DNA of 6,339 nt from JAFDVN01 sp035758545. Its GTDB lineage: Bacteria > Acidobacteriota > Holophagae > Holophagales > Holophagaceae. Below the pieces are notes generated by a model. The model saw only the letters and a program-made list of their open reading frames with translations. It was not told the DNA's origin and searched no databases. The DNA lies in contig DASTWQ010000024.1 in assembly GCA_035758545.1 (NCBI GenBank), positions 1-6,339 on the forward strand, read 5' to 3'. Within the stretch, counting starts at the first letter, position 1. Every line of letters starts with the position of its first letter. The translations under genes were made by a program, and so were the position numbers. Shown one piece after another: positions 5,637 through 6,339 of the stretch.

Positions 5637-6339
5637 TCAGTGGGCGGCCTTCTTCGCCGCGGGCGCGATGTGGGGCACGCGCTCGGGGGTGTTGAGGAAG
5701 AACCAGGCCGTGGCGGCCATGGCCTGGGAGCCCTCCACCAGGTCGTCCTTCTTCACGTGGTCGAAGGTGTCCGCCTGGCTGTGGTGGGTGGTGGTCATGT
5801 AGTCCACGGGATCCTGGATGGCCGCGAAGGCCGGCACGCCCATCTGGAAGAAGGGCCAGTGGTCCGTGTCCCCGGGCTGCACGAAGGCGCCGATCTCGGT
5901 GCACCCGATCTGGTTGGCCGGGGCCATGGCCTGGGCCAGCCAGCCCCGCCACTGCTCCTGGCCCATGTCGGGCCAGCCCTGGATCTGCCCGGTGCCCATG
6001 TCGTCCACCAGGACGGCCTGAATGTTGGCCATCTCGCCCTTGTGGGCCTCGGCGTAGGCGGTGCTGCCGAGGAGGCCCTGCTCCTCGCCGGTGAAGAGGA
6101 CCACCCGCAGGGTGCGCTTGGGCTTCACCCCCAGGGCCTGGATGGCCCGCAGGGTCTCCATGGCCACCACGGTGCCGGTGCCGTTGTCCGTGGCGCCGGT
6201 GCCGAGATCCCAGGAGTCCTGGTGGCCGCCGACGATGACCACCTGGTCGGGCCAGGTGGAGCCCTTGATCTCCGCCACGACGTTGTAGCAGGTGACCGGC
6301 TGCTTGCTCTGCTCGCCGCCGATCTGGATCTCGATCTCG
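5637..6339 (-). CDS. M28-family metallopeptidase, carboxypeptidase Q-like, 5'-partial paralogue
   Basis: Only the last 233 residues are visible; the frame is open to the window end, so the start lies beyond it. The GTG at 6278 is internal: the upstream residues EIEIQIGGEQSKQPVTCYNV align with the equivalent stretch of the neighbouring peptidase (MELQIGG...VEAYNL). The catalytic domain keeps every expected di-zinc residue, in visible numbering: H39 (GGHQD), D51 (GATDNGTG), E85-E86 (TGEEQGLLGS), D112 (VLVDDMGTG) and H186 (THHSQADTFDH). It is therefore probably active, on exported peptides if the missing N-terminus carries a signal peptide like that of its paralogue. The C-terminus ends in an Ala/Lys-rich PAAKKAAH. 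Tandem duplication with later divergence is the simplest origin: motif regions are nearly identical, while the segment between the Asp ligand and the final His differs, for example FVQPGDTDHWPFF against GLPESSDDWPFA. Confidence 0.9.
   Translation of the reverse strand, partial: EIEIQIGGEQSKQPVTCYNVVAEIKGSTWPDQVVIVGGHQDSWDLGTGATDNGTGTVVAMETLRAIQALGVKPKRTLRVVLFTGEEQGLLGSTAYAEAHKGEMANIQAVLVDDMGTGQIQGWPDMGQEQWRGWLAQAMAPANQIGCTEIGAFVQPGDTDHWPFFQMGVPAFAAIQDPVDYMTTTHHSQADTFDHVKKDDLVEGSQAMAATAWFFLNTPERVPHIAPAAKKAAH

Noticed and set aside
4078..5802. 574-codon open frame on the + strand across the first peptidase gene and into the second
   Set aside because: It is antisense to a peptidase with complete catalytic motifs, crosses an intergenic hairpin and has a His/Gly/Arg-rich composition without motifs.

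Overview
This is about 6.3 kb of very GC-rich bacterial chromosome, with strong G/C preference at third codon positions and long spurious antisense frames as a by-product. The gene content (paired parvulin-type secreted chaperones, an S4-domain RNA-binding protein, a YhaM-type HD exoribonuclease, and tandem secreted M28 carboxypeptidase-Q-like peptidases) suggests a Gram-negative bacterium, perhaps an Acidobacteriota of the Holophaga/Geothrix type. That placement is an inference from gene style only; no marker gene fixes the taxonomy.

Left block (1-3386, + strand): four tightly packed genes, probably one operon. Gene 1 enters from outside the window and is an exported parvulin-type peptidyl-prolyl isomerase with the canonical family histidines. 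Gene 2 overlaps it by 4 bases (GTGA) and encodes a SurA/PpiC-like probable lipoprotein whose parvulin domain has lost those histidines. After 15 bases comes a small S4-domain protein resembling RqcP/YabO. After 28 bases comes a YhaM-type 3'-5' exoribonuclease (OB fold plus HD domain). The block joins envelope-protein folding to RNA and ribosome quality control.

Middle (3387-4092): a 156-base gap holds a strikingly AT-rich patch, about 23 percent GC over 3441-3500. It contains a plausible sigma70-type promoter and, overlapping it, a weak hairpin followed by eight T's. Downstream is a single 160-residue protein that I do not recognise. A long hairpin (4043-4082) separates it from the convergent gene on the other strand.

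Right block (4093-6339, - strand): two tandem paralogous M28 metallopeptidases. The downstream copy (4093-5538) is complete, with a signal peptide, a protease-associated-like middle region and all zinc ligands. The upstream copy (5637 to beyond the window end) is visible only as its catalytic C-terminal part, also with all ligands. A perfect 13-bp hairpin lies just after the stop codon of the upstream copy. These are probably exported exopeptidases for peptide scavenging.

Nothing here amounts to a new multi-gene system. The items most worth following are the histidine-less parvulin next to a canonical one, the unrecognised 160-residue gene with its AT-rich leader, and the 46-bp identical block shared by the two peptidase genes.
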